Origin: CAZCFB01 sp964511535
GTDB taxonomy: Bacteria > Myxococcota_A > Polyangia > GCA-2747355 > CAZCFB01
Assembly: GCA_964511535.1 (NCBI GenBank)
Contig: CAZEFW010000040.1
Span: 1 to 57,006 of the forward strand
Direction of reading: 5' to 3'
Length of the DNA: 57,006 nt
Every line of letters begins with the position of its first letter. Position 1 is the stretch's first letter. The position numbers were made by a program, and so were the translations under genes. The notes under the pieces were generated by a model, which was given only the letters and a program-made list of their open reading frames with translations, did no database searches and was not told the DNA's origin. Positions 1 through 6,348 of this stretch are shown piece by piece.

Positions 1-32
1 GGCCGACTGCTCTGCCATTGAGCTACAGGTGG
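1..32 (-). tRNA. tRNA, 5' half only (cut by window edge)
   Basis: Read on the minus strand, this stretch gives an acceptor strand CCACCTG, the TA of positions 8-9, a canonical D arm with GG in the loop, and the 5' anticodon stem GTCGG. The window ends inside the anticodon loop, so the anticodon is not known. The 5' half is nearly the same as that of the tRNA-Phe at 301-372, so the two are probably diverged duplicates. Confidence 0.75.
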
Positions 33-40
33 ACATTGTG

Positions 41-117
41 TGGCGGACCTCCTGGGGTTCGAACCCAGAACCTCCGGGTTAACGGCCCGGCGCTTCTTCC
101 ACATGAGCTTGAGGTCC
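41..117 (-). tRNA. tRNA-Asn(GTT)
   Basis: The minus strand folds into a full cloverleaf: acceptor GGACCTC/GAGGTCC, discriminator G and an encoded CCA, anticodon stem CCGGG/CCCGG around a loop with anticodon GTT, and T arm CTGGG-TTCGAAC-CCCAG. The D arm is slightly irregular (GCT/AGC stem) but keeps GG in its loop. It reads AAC/AAU codons. It lies 9 nt from the truncated tRNA at the window edge, in an array transcribed in one direction. Confidence 0.9.
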
Positions 118-126
118 AGCTGCGTA

Positions 127-197
127 TACCCCTGGCAGGATTTGCACCTGCATCCTCCGGGTCAAAGCCGGATCGCCTACTGTTGGCAGACAGGGGC
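127..197 (-). tRNA. tRNA-Gln(TTG), unusual elbow
   Basis: The minus strand gives acceptor GCCCCTG/CAGGGGT (first pair G-U), anticodon stem TCCGG/CCGGA with loop CTTTGAC (anticodon TTG), and T stem GCAGG/CCTGC. Two details are atypical: the 7-nt D loop has no GG dinucleotide, and the T loop is TGCAAAT instead of TTCRANY, so the usual U55 is G. CCA is not encoded. The same two changes occur together in the tRNA-Ile at 378-451. It may be functional with an altered elbow or be decaying; the perfect stems favour function. Confidence 0.75.
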
Positions 198-203
198 TCA
201 GCC

Positions 204-292
204 CGCCCGAGAGGAGTCGACTGCGATGTGCAGAAGCACAGGCAAGATGCAGTCTGTACTTGTGCACGTGCAGCGACGTGCCTCTTTGAGGA
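204..292 (-). pseudogene. tRNA-Phe-like relic
   Basis: This stretch lies between tRNA-Gln and tRNA-Phe and shares two blocks with the intact tRNA-Phe: the T-arm/acceptor segment at 204-218 matches 305-319 over 15 bases, and the D-arm-like segment near 279-292 resembles 351-361. The sequence between them does not form an anticodon arm and is longer than in a tRNA. I read it as a broken duplicate of tRNA-Phe. Confidence 0.45.
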
Positions 293-300
293 ACTTGCTA

Positions 301-372
301 TCCACCCGAGAGGAGTCGAACCTCTATCTGCCGGGCTTCAACCGACCGCTCTGCCTCTTGAGCTACAGGTGG
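301..372 (-). tRNA. tRNA-Phe(GAA)
   Basis: The minus-strand cloverleaf has acceptor CCACCTG/CGGGTGG, discriminator A, D arm GCTC/GAGC with GG in the loop, anticodon stem GTCGG/CCGGC with loop TTGAAGC (anticodon GAA), and T arm AGAGG-TTCGACT-CCTCT. CCA is not encoded. It sits 5 nt from the next tRNA and probably shares its precursor transcript. Confidence 0.88.
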
Positions 373-377
373 AACTG

Positions 378-451
378 TGCGCCGGGGGGGATTTGCACCC
401 GCCATCCTCCCGCTTATAAGGCGGACGCTCTACTTGTTGAGCTACCGGCGC
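378..451 (-). tRNA. tRNA-Ile(TAT), unusual elbow
   Basis: Acceptor GCGCCGG/CCGGCGC pairs perfectly, the anticodon stem TCCGC/GCGGG encloses loop CTTATAA (anticodon TAT, reading AUA), and the variable loop is normal. The D loop AACAAGTA lacks the GG pair, the T loop is TGCAAAT, and the T stem has one C-C mismatch. CCA is not encoded. A dedicated UAU tRNA is notable because AUA is rare in such GC-rich genes and most bacteria read it with a lysidine-modified CAU tRNA. Confidence 0.75.
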
Positions 452-554
452 ACGGTGGAGCTCCATGCCTGCGATGCACATGAAGCTCCGTGACCACGAC
501 CCACTATTCAGTTGCCAAGGTTCGACGGCTGCTCCCCGCAGGGAGTCAGCACGG

Positions 555-627
555 GCCCGGAGGGGGGATTCGAACCCCCATCGACTGGGTCAGAGCCAGG
601 CGTCCTGTCCGATTGGACGACTCCGGA
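555..627 (-). tRNA. tRNA-Gln(CTG)
   Basis: The cloverleaf has acceptor TCCGGAG/CTCCGGG (first pair U-G), anticodon loop CTCTGAC with anticodon CTG and one mismatch at the base of the anticodon stem, and a canonical T arm GGGGG-TTCGAAT-CCCCC. The D arm GTCC/GGAC is typical of glutamine tRNAs. CCA is not encoded and the discriminator reads as C. This tRNA reads CAG, the dominant Gln codon in GC-rich genes. Confidence 0.88.
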
Positions 628-638
628 ATCACTACTTC

Positions 639-713
639 TGGTGAGGGCACCAGGAATCGAACCTGGTTGTCCGGGGTAAGAGCCCGGTGCATCGCCATCA
701 ATGCTTTGCCCCC
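639..713 (-). tRNA. tRNA-Lys(CTT)
   Basis: Acceptor GGGGGCA/TGCCCTC, discriminator A and an encoded CCA, anticodon stem CCGGG/CCCGG with loop CTCTTAC (anticodon CTT), and T arm ACCAGG-TTCGATT-CCTGGT are all visible on the minus strand. It reads AAG. It lies 3 nt from the tRNA-Lys(TTT) upstream of it in the same array. Confidence 0.92.
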
Positions 714-716
714 GAT

Positions 717-790
717 TGGGCCGACCAGGATTCGAACCTGGACCCGCCGGATTAAAAGTCCGGGATGCTCTCCGTTGACACCACCGACCC
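717..790 (-). tRNA. tRNA-Lys(TTT)
   Basis: Acceptor GGGTCGG/TCGGCCC, discriminator A without encoded CCA, anticodon stem CCGGA/TCCGG with loop CTTTTAA (anticodon TTT), and a canonical T loop TTCGAAT. It reads AAA. With its neighbour it forms a lysine isoacceptor pair in the array. Confidence 0.92.
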
Positions 791-904
791 GCTATTGCTT
801 GCGCGCGGCCGGCTGCGTTTGAGTCTGGTCTTCAGCATTTCTCCTCTCCTTTTCTCGGCGGGGGACAGCAGCGGCAGAGCCTCCGCAGTCACTGCGATCT
901 GAAG

Positions 905-923
905 AATTCCGCGGAGCGGAATT
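905..923. repeat. Perfect 8-bp inverted repeat, 3-nt loop
   Basis: AATTCCGC and GCGGAATT are separated by 3 nt, in the 183-bp gap between tRNA-Lys(TTT) and tRNA-Tyr. No T-run follows on either strand, so it is not a classical terminator; it may be a processing hairpin in the tRNA precursor. The same gap holds a 13-bp direct repeat (near 871 and 946). Nothing else is seen in 791-973. Confidence 0.5.
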
Positions 924-973
924 GTTCAGCTGCAGCGACGAGGAGGCAGAGCCTCCGAAGTCAACCTCTCGCC

Positions 974-1061
974 TGGTGGGTGACGAAGGAATCGAACCTC
1001 CATGGTCCCTCTGGACGACGGGGTTACGGCCCGCCCGGTCTCCATAGCCGTCTAGTCACCC
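974..1061 (-). tRNA. tRNA-Tyr(GTA)
   Basis: An 88-nt class II tRNA on the minus strand with acceptor GGGTGAC/GTCACCC, discriminator A and an encoded CCA. The anticodon stem GCGGG/CCCGT carries loop CCGTAAC (anticodon GTA). The long variable arm (GTCC/GGAC core) is expected for bacterial tRNA-Tyr, and the T loop is TTCGATT. It is the first tRNA of the array in transcription order. A convincing array promoter was not found in 1062-1235. Confidence 0.92.
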
Positions 1062-1235
1062 TTATACGTTTAAGCGCACTTCTCCTGTTAGCGGCATAGC
1101 CGCTTTATGCTGTTTGAGCGCAGGCATCCCTTTATCCCTTTAGGGGATTTGGTCTATGGCGCTATCTCTGTCCTGCGAATCGCGTCGGCCTGTTTGGATT
1201 GGGCCGTCGGCGAAGGTCAGCAGAGCCTGGAAACG

Positions 1236-1266
1236 AAAAAGGCCGCCTGGTTTCCCGGGCGGCCTT
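1236..1266 (-). terminator. Rho-independent terminator
   Basis: On the minus strand a 9-bp stem (AAGGCCGCC at 1239-1247 with GGCGGCCTT at 1258-1266, 10-nt loop) is followed by a run of T. It would end transcription coming from the 1296-1466 ORF and separate that unit from the tRNA array downstream. Confidence 0.85.
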
Positions 1267-1295
1267 GAGGTCCTTTTGGTTCTGCTCGAGGAGCT

Positions 1296-1466
1296 CTAGC
1301 CGCCCGGGGGCCTCCCATCGGTACCCTCAGAGGCGCTTTCCAGGGTGTTGACCTGGACCCCAAAGGGCTTCCACAAGGAGGCCACGCGGTACGCACGAAT
1401 CCCGTGACACGTGCCTGGCATGGCGACGCTGGGTTTCGCGGTATGTATGGCGGTAAGTCTTCTCAT
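1296..1466 (-). CDS. Small protein of unknown function, or a small RNA gene
   Basis: A 56-codon frame starts with ATG at 1466 (AAGGA 3 nt upstream) and stops with TAG at 1298. It is basic at the N-terminus (MRRLTAIHTAKPS), has no signal peptide or membrane segment, and resembles no family I recognise. Its case rests on context: a near-consensus promoter lies just upstream and a strong terminator about 30 nt downstream, giving a predicted transcript of roughly 250 nt. Third codon positions are less GC-rich than in neighbouring genes, so a structured small RNA with an accidental frame is a real alternative. It does not look like tmRNA, RNase P RNA or a tRNA. Confidence 0.4.
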   Translation of the reverse strand: MRRLTAIHTAKPSVAMPGTCHGIRAYRVASLWKPFGVQVNTLESASEGTDGRPPGG

Positions 1467-1489
1467 TGGTCCTTGGTTCCTGGGACACA

Positions 1490-1518
1490 GTTATGAACAC
1501 TCGGCGTTAGCTTGTCAA
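1490..1518 (-). promoter_or_regulatory. Strong sigma70-type promoter with A-rich UP region
   Basis: On the minus strand a perfect -35 TTGACA (1513-1518) is separated by exactly 17 nt from a -10 CATAAC (1490-1495). Immediately upstream of the -35 lies an A-rich stretch (1523-1551), as in UP elements of highly expressed RNA genes. Transcription would start near 1483. Upstream of it, 1552-1767 (to the end of the DUF924 gene) shows nothing I can assign. Confidence 0.7.
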
Positions 1519-1767
1519 CGGCTATTATCACTTTTTCTGATCTTTTTCCGTCGAGAAGCGCCCTTTCGTACTCCCGAGTAGGGGTAGGGCTCCGGTGACC
1601 GTCAGCTTCCGTCCCTTATGCTGTTAACGTCCTCGCTGCTTACATTCTGACGACTGCCTTCAGGGATAGTTCAACGCACGGGTTCGGGGATGGTTCTCCA
1701 CTTTCTGCGCTTTCATTTCCTGAGGGGCCGCGAGGCGGGTGTCGGCAGGGGCGCCGGGCAGGTTGGC

Positions 1768-2397
1768 CTAGCTCTTCTTGTCCTGCCCAAAGGTGGGGCC
1801 ACCGTCGGCGAGGAAGGCCTCTTCTTCGGGAGTCGACTCGCGGCCCAGCAGCGCGTTGCGGTGGGGGTAGCGGCCGAAGCGCAGCACGATCTCGCTGTGT
1901 TTTTGGGCGTGGCTCAGGGAGTCAGGGAGCTTCTTGTTGTCCGCGGCAGCGACCTCCTCGGAGAGCGCCGTGAACGTCTGGACGCTCAGCCTTGCCACGT
2001 CGGGGTCCTCGGCGTGCATCAGCGGCATGTAGAGGAAGGAGCGCTCCACAAGCCTGAGCTCGCGGTCCTTGCCCGTCTCCATCGCCTCGTGGCAGAGCCG
2101 CCGTGCCGCCGGGTCGCCCGCGAAGGCGTCGGCCGTGCCGCGACCGAGCACGCGGGAGAACTGGTCCAGCAAGATAACGAGCGCCAGCGTTCCGCGCGGT
2201 GTCTCGGCCCAGTGATCCAGCTCGCCTCGCAGCGCCTGGGCGGCTGCGTCACCGAACCGCTCACGGATGGCGTCGTCGTCCTCCTTGCGGCCGTACCACC
2301 ACAGCGGAACCCGGGAGTCGTCATAGTCGTCATGTGCCTTCAGGTCGCCAAACCAGAAGGCGAGGATCTCTTCAGCCTGCTCGATGGTCGTGTGCAT
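1768..2397 (-). CDS. DUF924 family protein
   Basis: A 209-aa cytosolic protein that matches the DUF924 family along its whole length: the N-terminal ILAFWFGD, the central LVILLDQFSRVLGRGTADAF segment, the FLYMPLMHAED motif, and the C-terminal RFGRYPHRNALLGRESTPEE signature. The family has an all-helical TPR-like fold and no established biochemical role. The ATG at 2397 has only a weak ribosome binding site. It lies 48 bp downstream of the helicase/zincin gene on the same strand, so it could be the last gene of that transcript, but DUF924 genes are widespread and usually stand alone, so a functional link is doubtful. Confidence 0.9.
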   Translation of the reverse strand: MHTTIEQAEEILAFWFGDLKAHDDYDDSRVPLWWYGRKEDDDAIRERFGDAAAQALRGELDHWAETPRGTLALVILLDQFSRVLGRGTADAFAGDPAARRLCHEAMETGKDRELRLVERSFLYMPLMHAEDPDVARLSVQTFTALSEEVAAADNKKLPDSLSHAQKHSEIVLRFGRYPHRNALLGRESTPEEEAFLADGGPTFGQDKKS

Positions 2398-2445
2398 CGA
2401 TGAAAGCTAGCAGAGCCGCAGGGCAGGCGGTAGCGTAGCGCGCTC

Positions 2446-5400
2446 TCAGGCGCCCGCGTCCCCGCCATCACCGCCGGCCAGATAAGAGGCCGGGTCCTGG
2501 CGCAGGGCTGAGCGCAACACCCGGTACACCGCAGGCAAGCGCTTCTGCAGCTCCACCGGGTGCTCCACGAAGGCCGCGATGGCCTCCGCGCAGAACTCCT
2601 GAATGCTGGTGGCGGCGTAATTCGACAGCAGGGAGACGCCTGCCTCGGCCCGGGGCATTTCGCTTGCCGCCGCCTCGGCCCAGCGGCTGGTGTCCTCGCT
2701 GGTCATTCCAGGGAGCAGGCCATCGGAGGTGCCGTCGAGGGCGTCGAACAGGTGGCCCGCCTCGTGGGGCATCAGGGAGACCCCGTCCAGGGGGATTGAC
2801 GCCCGCAGCGCTTCGAGGGCGACGGCGATATGTGGGTCGCTGCCGGTCTGGCAGTAACCGACCACGCCGGGCCGGTCGCGCAGCTCGCGCCCCGGCTCGA
2901 AGACGATATGGAGCCCCTCGGGCAGGGCGAGGTCGGGCCGCCGGTAGAAGACAGCGCACAGGCCAGCCGCGGCGCAGACGCGGTCCTCGGCGGTGGGTTT
3001 GCCCCCGTGGCGGCTGCGCATGGGGACAGCAGAGAGGCACCCCTCCACCGCCTCGAGGAAGAGCGACAGCTCCTGGGGCGGGTACCACTGCACCGCGGGG
3101 AAGACCTGCTCCAGGCTCCGGAGCAGCGCGGAGTCGACGCGCTGGTCGGGCAATCCACCGAGGGGCTTGCCCGACTCGGGGGGGAGCACGAGATCGGCCA
3201 GCCACCGACGGGCTCCCTCCAGATCCCAGGCGCGGTTCAGGGCGCCAGGGACCTGGTCATGGTGGTGTCGCACCCGGTCGAGCAGCGCCTCGTCCAGGTT
3301 GTCCAGGAAGGAACGGGCGGTGGCGAGCAGGGTGCCGATGAGCCCCTCGTCGACTGCCGTGGAGAGGCCGTTGCCGCCAGGGGTCTTGTCGATGAAGCCG
3401 ACGTAGGCCCTGCCGCCGTGCTCCACCAGACCAACATGCAGCAGCTCCTCGGCGCTGCGCAGCACCGAACGCGAGGTCAGGGAGATCACGCCCACCACCG
3501 GGGCCAGCACCGACAGGGGAGGGCGGCCGTCCGGACCCTCGCAGGATAGGAGCAGCACCCTGGTGGCCAGCGAGGTCTCGATGCTGGGGCTCAGATCGCG
3601 GGCTTCCTCCATGGCCTGCCTGCGCAATGCGTTGTAGCGCCTCACTCGCAGCAGGCGTTGGCGAACGGTGAGCAGGCCGCTGCGGCACCGGACCAGGCGG
3701 CGGCCGAGGCCACGATCTGTTGTGGTGAGCTTCCAGAGGCTGGCCTCGTCGGGTAACCACTCGCGCTCCACCACCGACCGGCTCGGCGCGTCCAGCAGAG
3801 AGGCGGCGTATCCTTCCCCCTCCACGCGCCAGCTTCGGGGGTTACCCGAGACACGGTAGCGGCCCAGCGGGAGCAGGAGCACCGCTCCCGGGTAGCAGTC
3901 GATGGGGGCCGTGCTGGCGTCCAGCCTGCGCAGGCTGCTGCCGGTGGCGTCGTCGAAGAGGCGCGCCACGCGGTTGGTGACGCAGCCTGGATCCAGGGCG
4001 GGCAGGGGCGGCGCCGAGGACGAGCGCACCAGCAGCCTGTCTCGCACCGGCTGAAAGGTCGAGGGGGGCAGGGTGAGCAGCTCCCGCTCCTCCAGCACGC
4101 CCTCCTGGACGAGGCGATCCAGCCGGCTGCCGAGGCGGCCGCCGAGCACGCGGTCTTTGAGCAGAGAGCGACGCAGCTGCCGGCCGTGGGTGGCGCGCAC
4201 CGCGTGGTTCAGGCGCAGGTCCGCCGGGGGCTGCAGGTGCACGGCGATCCAGGGCAAGCCGTCGCCCAGCGGCTCCAGGGCGGCCTCCTCCTCTCGCGGC
4301 GCGGCAGCCACCTGCACGCCGCGCAAGAAGCGCGGGTCGCTGCCCACCCTTGACGTGACGGCCAGCTCTCGCTCCACCTCGCCGAAGTGGCCCTCGACGA
4401 TGACCACGGCCGCGCGGTCCGGGTCGGCGACCCGCTGGCCAGTGAAGGCCTGCAGCTCTCCCTCCATGCGCTGGATGGAGCGCTTGCCATCGCCGCTCAT
4501 GCGTAGGTGCCAGGTGAGGCCGGCCTCCTCGCAGGCGAGGGCCAGCTGGGAGACCGGCAGCTCGTTGTCGTCGGGGGAGAGCAGGTGCCGACGACGGATC
4601 ACCACGCGCTCCTTCAGGGCCGGGCCGCGGTAGGGTACGGCCACCGCCCGGCGCCCCAGCGCCGAGGTGGCCCAGGAGGAGGCGTCGGGGAAGGTGGGGC
4701 CCGCGCTGGCGAAGGTGAGCGGCAGCTCGGGGGGCCGGTCGGTGTGCGCCATGCAGAGCCAGAGGCGCTGCAAGCAGAGGGCGGCGTGCAACTCCCGGGG
4801 GCCCGTCAGCTCGTTGAGGCGGTCAACGAGGACCAGGTCGATGGCCTCCAGCAGGGAGCGCATGCGGCGGTCCATCAGGACCTCCTCCTCGAAGCTGGCC
4901 AGCCCGCAGATCACGAGGCCTGGCACCCTCCCCGAGGCGAGCCAGTCGCGCAGGCCATGGCCGCTTCGCGCGATGGTCACCAGCCAGCGCATGGCGCTGT
5001 CGCCCAGCCCCCTGGTGACCTCCTGATACAGCTCCTCCTGGCGGTCGGCGTCGCGGCAGAGCAGCAGCGTGCAGCCGCCGCGCTCCAGATGGGCGAGGAT
5101 GCCGGCGGCCACCAGCGCGGTGCTGCGCCCGCAGCTGTCCGGGCCGCAAAGGACCAGGGTGTCGCAATCGGGCAGCTCGCCCCCCTCGGTGACCCGGTCC
5201 ACCTGGCGGGTCAGCTCCCGCTCGGTGATCGCCTCCACCGTGGAGAGCCGCAGGGAGCCGTGCACCACGTCGAGCAGCTGGGCCAGGGTGCGATGAGGGG
5301 CGCCGCCGTCCAGCCAGTCGTCGGCGAATGTGTCGCCGAAGATCGCCGGCAGGCCGGCGGGGAGGTCGGCGTGGTCGGCCGGCTCCGGCTCGAGCACCTT

Positions 5401-6348
5401 CAGCTCTTCGGCCACGTCGGCCCCGGGGACCACCTGACTCAGGGATTCCCGCAAGACCTTCAGCGGGTCCACCGGCTTGGCCACCTCCTCCTCGGTGGGC
5501 TTGCTCTCCTCGGGCTCGAGCCGCGCCGTGGGCTCCTTGAGCAGCAAGAACAGCACGAAGCCGAGCAGCCAGAGCAGCACGAGCAGCCCGGGGTCTGCGC
5601 ACAGGCTGGCGAGCGCGGGCTCCGTGACGGTGCCGCTGACCTTCATGTTCGCGCAGCGTGCCAGCTGCTGGACGGTGCTGCCCGAGGCCACCGGCACCGT
5701 GAGGGAGCCGATGACCAGCGCCGCCAGCAGCACCAGCGTGAAGGGCGCCAGGAAGATGCGCACCGCGCTGTCCAGGCCCATGGTGGTGCTGCACCCCGCC
5801 AGCCTGAAGTGCCACGGCACGCGGCGGCGGCTTGTGCTGGCCCGCAGCTCCTTGCCGCCGCCGACGCTGAGCCCGCCGAAGAAGAGCAGCGCCAGCAGCC
5901 CGCCCCAGAGCAGCGCGTGCACCAGCACCGCGAGGGCCGGATTATCGGACAGCGGGAGCAGGCACCACAGCTCGCTGCGGCCGAGCAGCAGCTGCTCGAT
6001 GTAGCCGGCGCGAGCGGCGTCCGCCGCCGGCAGCAGGGAGCTCTCCGGGGGGCTCCCCGCCTTGAAGAAGTCCACCGCCCGGCCCACGCTGTACAGCACG
6101 GCGCAGATGAACCAGGACCCCACCATGATCGGGATGCGCGGTGCCCGGCCGACGCCCTTCTCGCCCCGGTTGAAGTAGAGGTATCCCATGACCGTGAGCA
6201 ACACGGCCACCGCGCCCAGGGCCATCATCATGCCGAGCAAATCGTGATCGAACAGCCAGCGCAGCAGGGCCTCGGCCTTGCCGGTCAGTTCGGACAGGCC
6301 AGAGGGTTCGGCGTCAGCAGCCTGGAGCATCAGCAGGGCGGGGCTCAT
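2446..6348 (-). CDS. Membrane-anchored protein with degenerate SF2-helicase-like core and HEAGH zincin domain
   Basis: This 1300-aa protein starts at an ATG overlapping the upstream stop codon (ATGA at 6345-6348), so it is translationally coupled; a longer in-frame start at 6390 is less likely. Five hydrophobic helices lie near residues 37-58, 72-95, 136-160, 195-220 and 252-270. A cytosolic-looking region follows with a P-loop-like GPDSCGRST (402-410), a Walker-B-like LVLVDRLNEL (505-514) and a FASAG segment where SF2 helicases have SAT. Around residues 815 and 985, segments resemble the C-terminal parts of MrfA/Hrq1-type helicases (YPGA...GRYRV and TPGGNGLS). The P-loop Lys is Arg and the DEAH acidic pair is lost, so ATPase activity is doubtful. 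The C-terminus holds HEAGH (1195-1199) and a later QEFCAEAIAAF (Glu near 1251 and 1256), as in gluzincin peptidases. Last gene of the vWA/tubulin operon. The helicase relationship is inferred; the zincin motif is clear. Confidence 0.7.
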   Translation of the reverse strand: MSPALLMLQAADAEPSGLSELTGKAEALLRWLFDHDLLGMMMALGAVAVLLTVMGYLYFNRGEKGVGRAPRIPIMVGSWFICAVLYSVGRAVDFFKAGSPPESSLLPAADAARAGYIEQLLLGRSELWCLLPLSDNPALAVLVHALLWGGLLALLFFGGLSVGGGKELRASTSRRRVPWHFRLAGCSTTMGLDSAVRIFLAPFTLVLLAALVIGSLTVPVASGSTVQQLARCANMKVSGTVTEPALASLCADPGLLVLLWLLGFVLFLLLKEPTARLEPEESKPTEEEVAKPVDPLKVLRESLSQVVPGADVAEELKVLEPEPADHADLPAGLPAIFGDTFADDWLDGGAPHRTLAQLLDVVHGSLRLSTVEAITERELTRQVDRVTEGGELPDCDTLVLCGPDSCGRSTALVAAGILAHLERGGCTLLLCRDADRQEELYQEVTRGLGDSAMRWLVTIARSGHGLRDWLASGRVPGLVICGLASFEEEVLMDRRMRSLLEAIDLVLVDRLNELTGPRELHAALCLQRLWLCMAHTDRPPELPLTFASAGPTFPDASSWATSALGRRAVAVPYRGPALKERVVIRRRHLLSPDDNELPVSQLALACEEAGLTWHLRMSGDGKRSIQRMEGELQAFTGQRVADPDRAAVVIVEGHFGEVERELAVTSRVGSDPRFLRGVQVAAAPREEEAALEPLGDGLPWIAVHLQPPADLRLNHAVRATHGRQLRRSLLKDRVLGGRLGSRLDRLVQEGVLEERELLTLPPSTFQPVRDRLLVRSSSAPPLPALDPGCVTNRVARLFDDATGSSLRRLDASTAPIDCYPGAVLLLPLGRYRVSGNPRSWRVEGEGYAASLLDAPSRSVVEREWLPDEASLWKLTTTDRGLGRRLVRCRSGLLTVRQRLLRVRRYNALRRQAMEEARDLSPSIETSLATRVLLLSCEGPDGRPPLSVLAPVVGVISLTSRSVLRSAEELLHVGLVEHGGRAYVGFIDKTPGGNGLSTAVDEGLIGTLLATARSFLDNLDEALLDRVRHHHDQVPGALNRAWDLEGARRWLADLVLPPESGKPLGGLPDQRVDSALLRSLEQVFPAVQWYPPQELSLFLEAVEGCLSAVPMRSRHGGKPTAEDRVCAAAGLCAVFYRRPDLALPEGLHIVFEPGRELRDRPGVVGYCQTGSDPHIAVALEALRASIPLDGVSLMPHEAGHLFDALDGTSDGLLPGMTSEDTSRWAEAAASEMPRAEAGVSLLSNYAATSIQEFCAEAIAAFVEHPVELQKRLPAVYRVLRSALRQDPASYLAGGDGGDAGA

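Noticed and set aside
490..822. Short plus-strand frame in the tRNA region
   Set aside because: It covers three tRNA genes on the opposite strand; its peptide only reflects T-arm sequence.
1552..1767. Small hairpins (for example around 1573-1584) as terminators
   Set aside because: Stems are short and lack a T-run on either strand.
3237..3437. PilZ- or ncRNA-like small frames inside the helicase/zincin gene
   Set aside because: All small frames here are out-of-frame shadows without ribosome binding sites.
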